Shown: positions 62,621-64,000 of the stretch, one piece after another
Numbering within the stretch: the stretch's first letter is position 1
Layout of the letters: the number at the start of each line of letters is the position of its first letter
Assembly (NCBI RefSeq): GCF_002210425.1
Contig: NZ_MWQK01000003.1
Coordinates: 124,001 to 188,000 of the forward strand
DNA from: Fibrobacter sp. UWB2
GTDB lineage: Bacteria > Fibrobacterota > Fibrobacteria > Fibrobacterales > Fibrobacteraceae
DNA length: 64,000 nucleotides
Direction of reading: 5' to 3'
Notes under the pieces: model-generated
Told to the model about the DNA's origin: nothing
The model's database searches: none
The model's input: only the letters and a program-made list of their open reading frames with translations
Program-made: the position numbers and the translations under genes

Positions 62621-62825
62621 TAGGGAGGAAAAGATGGCTGCGTAAATTCGCAGGAAGTAGTAGGTTATGTAAAATTTTCTTGCCCCTCTTGCCAGTTTTT
62701 TGGATATTAGGTACATTACATCTCAGCGCGTCATTCCGTAAAAAGGAATGATGCGCTTTTGCTTTATTCGGCTTTGCCATATTGCAAGGGCGCTCCCAGT
62801 AAAAACAATAAACACAGGAGACCCT

Positions 62826-63665
62826 ATGACTAAAAAAGAAGTTACCACTTATTCTCAACAGACGTTTGAAAACATCAAGCACTTTGATGAAAACGGGAAT
62901 GAATTTTGGTATGCAAGAGAACTGCAAACGGCTTTGGAATATACAGAATGGAGAAATTTCGAAAAAAGCATAAAACGAGCAAAGGAAGCATGCGCATCAA
63001 GCGGTTTTGTTGAGACAGACCATTTTGTTGGCGTCAACAAAATGGTTACTCTTGGTTCTGGTTCACAGCGTGAAATTACCGATATCAAGCTTTCCCGTTA
63101 CGCTTGTTACCTGATTGTAATGAACGGGGACCCCCGTAAAGAAGTAATTGCTCTTGGACAAACATATTTTGCAGTAAAGACTCGTCAAAAAGAAATTTCG
63201 GATACAATGTCGCAACTTTCGGAAGATGAAAAACGATTGGCTATTCGCGATGAGGTTACGATTCGCAACAAATTCCTAGCCAGTTCTGCGAAAGCAGCTG
63301 GTGTTGAAACGCCCGTGGATTATGCGGTGTTCCAAAATCGCGGATATCAGGGGCTTTACAACGGCTTGGGAATGAAAGACATTCACAAGCGTAAAGGTCT
63401 CAAGAAAAACGAGCAAATACTGGACCACATGGGAGCTACAGAGCTTGCTGCAAATCTTTTCCGCATTACACAAACAGATGACAAACTCCGTCGTGAAAAC
63501 ATCAAGGGAAAAGAATTGGCAAATGAAACTCATTTTGCCGTAGGCAAGAAAGTTCGCCAAACAATCGCCGAACTTGGTGGAACAATGCCAGAAAACCTCC
63601 CCACGCCCAAAATCAGTGCTAAAAAGTTGAAACAGGAACGCAAGAAAACCATCGCGAAGAAATAA
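62826..63665 (+). CDS. dinD: DinD, DNA-damage-inducible protein D
   Basis: A 279-residue DinD-family protein with an N-terminal Bro-N-like part (FDENGNEFWYARELQTALEY, then the RYACYLIVMNGDP and FAVKTRQKEI blocks). The second half includes DYAVFQNRGYQGLYNGLGM and a basic tail. E. coli DinD is SOS-regulated and inhibits RecA; that is family knowledge. I chose ATG 62826, preceded by AGGAGA; ATG 62748 in the same frame has no such site. Confidence 0.88.
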   Translation: MTKKEVTTYSQQTFENIKHFDENGNEFWYARELQTALEYTEWRNFEKSIKRAKEACASSGFVETDHFVGVNKMVTLGSGSQREITDIKLSRYACYLIVMNGDPRKEVIALGQTYFAVKTRQKEISDTMSQLSEDEKRLAIRDEVTIRNKFLASSAKAAGVETPVDYAVFQNRGYQGLYNGLGMKDIHKRKGLKKNEQILDHMGATELAANLFRITQTDDKLRRENIKGKELANETHFAVGKKVRQTIAELGGTMPENLPTPKISAKKLKQERKKTIAKK

Positions 63666-64000
63666 CAAATCTCGCCAAAACATCCCCATTTCATTTTGAC
63701 GCACCGATTGTTTCACTGGCGAAACACCGACCGTCACTTTCTGAAATACCCGCCTCGTCTGCGACCTTCCAATCGCATTTTTCAGCCACCCGCGCACACA
63801 TTTTTGCACTTTTTTCGCCGTTTCACCCATCAAAAATTGCGTTTTTTCATCAAATTTCGCCATTTTTGCAATTTTCGCCATCACCTCACAAAAAAATTTT
63901 TCTGCACAAGCCTCAAAAAAGAAAAAGTTGGCACGGCTTTAGCTTAAGGTAGGGTGTAAAACAAAAGGGCCAACGGTAAACGCCGAGCCCGCAACAAAAA
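63666..64000. other. Intergenic region, G-poor, with a sigma-54-like promoter at its right end
   Basis: 335 bases with no convincing gene. From about 63750 to 63895 it is poor in G on the plus strand and repeats short units such as TTTTCGCC and TTTTTGCA. The promoter at 63928-63944 drives something beyond the window edge. Confidence 0.6.
63928..63944 (+). promoter_or_regulatory. Sigma-54-type (-24/-12) promoter
   Basis: TTGGCACG, four bases, then TAGCT: the GG and GC doublets are 12 nt apart as required, and only one base differs from the TTGGCACG-N4-TTGCT consensus. Transcription would start near 63955 and run out of the window. Confidence 0.6.

Overview
The window looks like a Fibrobacter-type chromosome (Fibrobacterota, fibre-degrading gut bacteria). 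The reasons are a TIGR02147-family regulator (a family typical of Fibrobacter), lipoproteins with Fibrobacter-style domains, a secreted GH26 mannanase with a basic C-terminal tail, and dispersed TGTCAT...CTCC hairpin repeats. No rRNA or tRNA gene was seen. The assignment is by family recognition only.

Layout. 1-3.9 kb is a decayed or error-prone stretch: small minus-strand ORFs, a CMD/cupin gene cut off from its lipoprotein signal by a one-base frameshift, a flavodoxin remnant joined to a foreign signal peptide, a DUF4405 membrane protein and a second frameshifted gene. 3.9-7.8 kb has a lipoprotein plus TIGR02147 regulator, divergent from the mannanase. 7.8-13.2 kb has an ECF vitamin/metabolite importer (S, T and fused A1A2 subunits, with repeat-derived peptides in two subunits) and an RND/MMPL exporter. 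13.3-23.8 kb is a metal block: Rpn nuclease, CtpC-like P-type ATPase with its DUF6110 partner, flavodoxin, DUF3793, porin, FeoB, FeoA and a DtxR-type repressor. TTAG/CTAA palindromes recur in front of these genes and suggest one regulon.

24.0-36.6 kb is an AT-rich defence island. It holds a type II-like Wadjet operon (jetABCD), then an operon of methyltransferase, HNH nuclease and a helicase IV-like protein with an inserted nuclease-like domain and two Cys4 fingers, then a second Rpn nuclease. 36.9-41.7 kb has xanthine salvage (xpt, NCS2 permease) and a two-gene operon of a 2TM-Rossmann-RyR protein with a dGTPase-like HD hydrolase, which may be an undescribed nucleotide-sensing system. 41.8-46.6 kb is SbcCD. 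47.3-51.8 kb is a 1503-residue hybrid histidine kinase. 52.0-61.5 kb is recC-recB-recD. 61.6-64 kb holds a hypothetical gene, a winged-helix remnant, DinD and a sigma-54-like promoter aimed out of the window.

The right half therefore concentrates DNA-end processing (RecBCD, SbcCD), plasmid or phage defence (Wadjet, the HNH/helicase/methylase module) and nucleotide metabolism. The left half concentrates transport, iron homeostasis and polysaccharide use.
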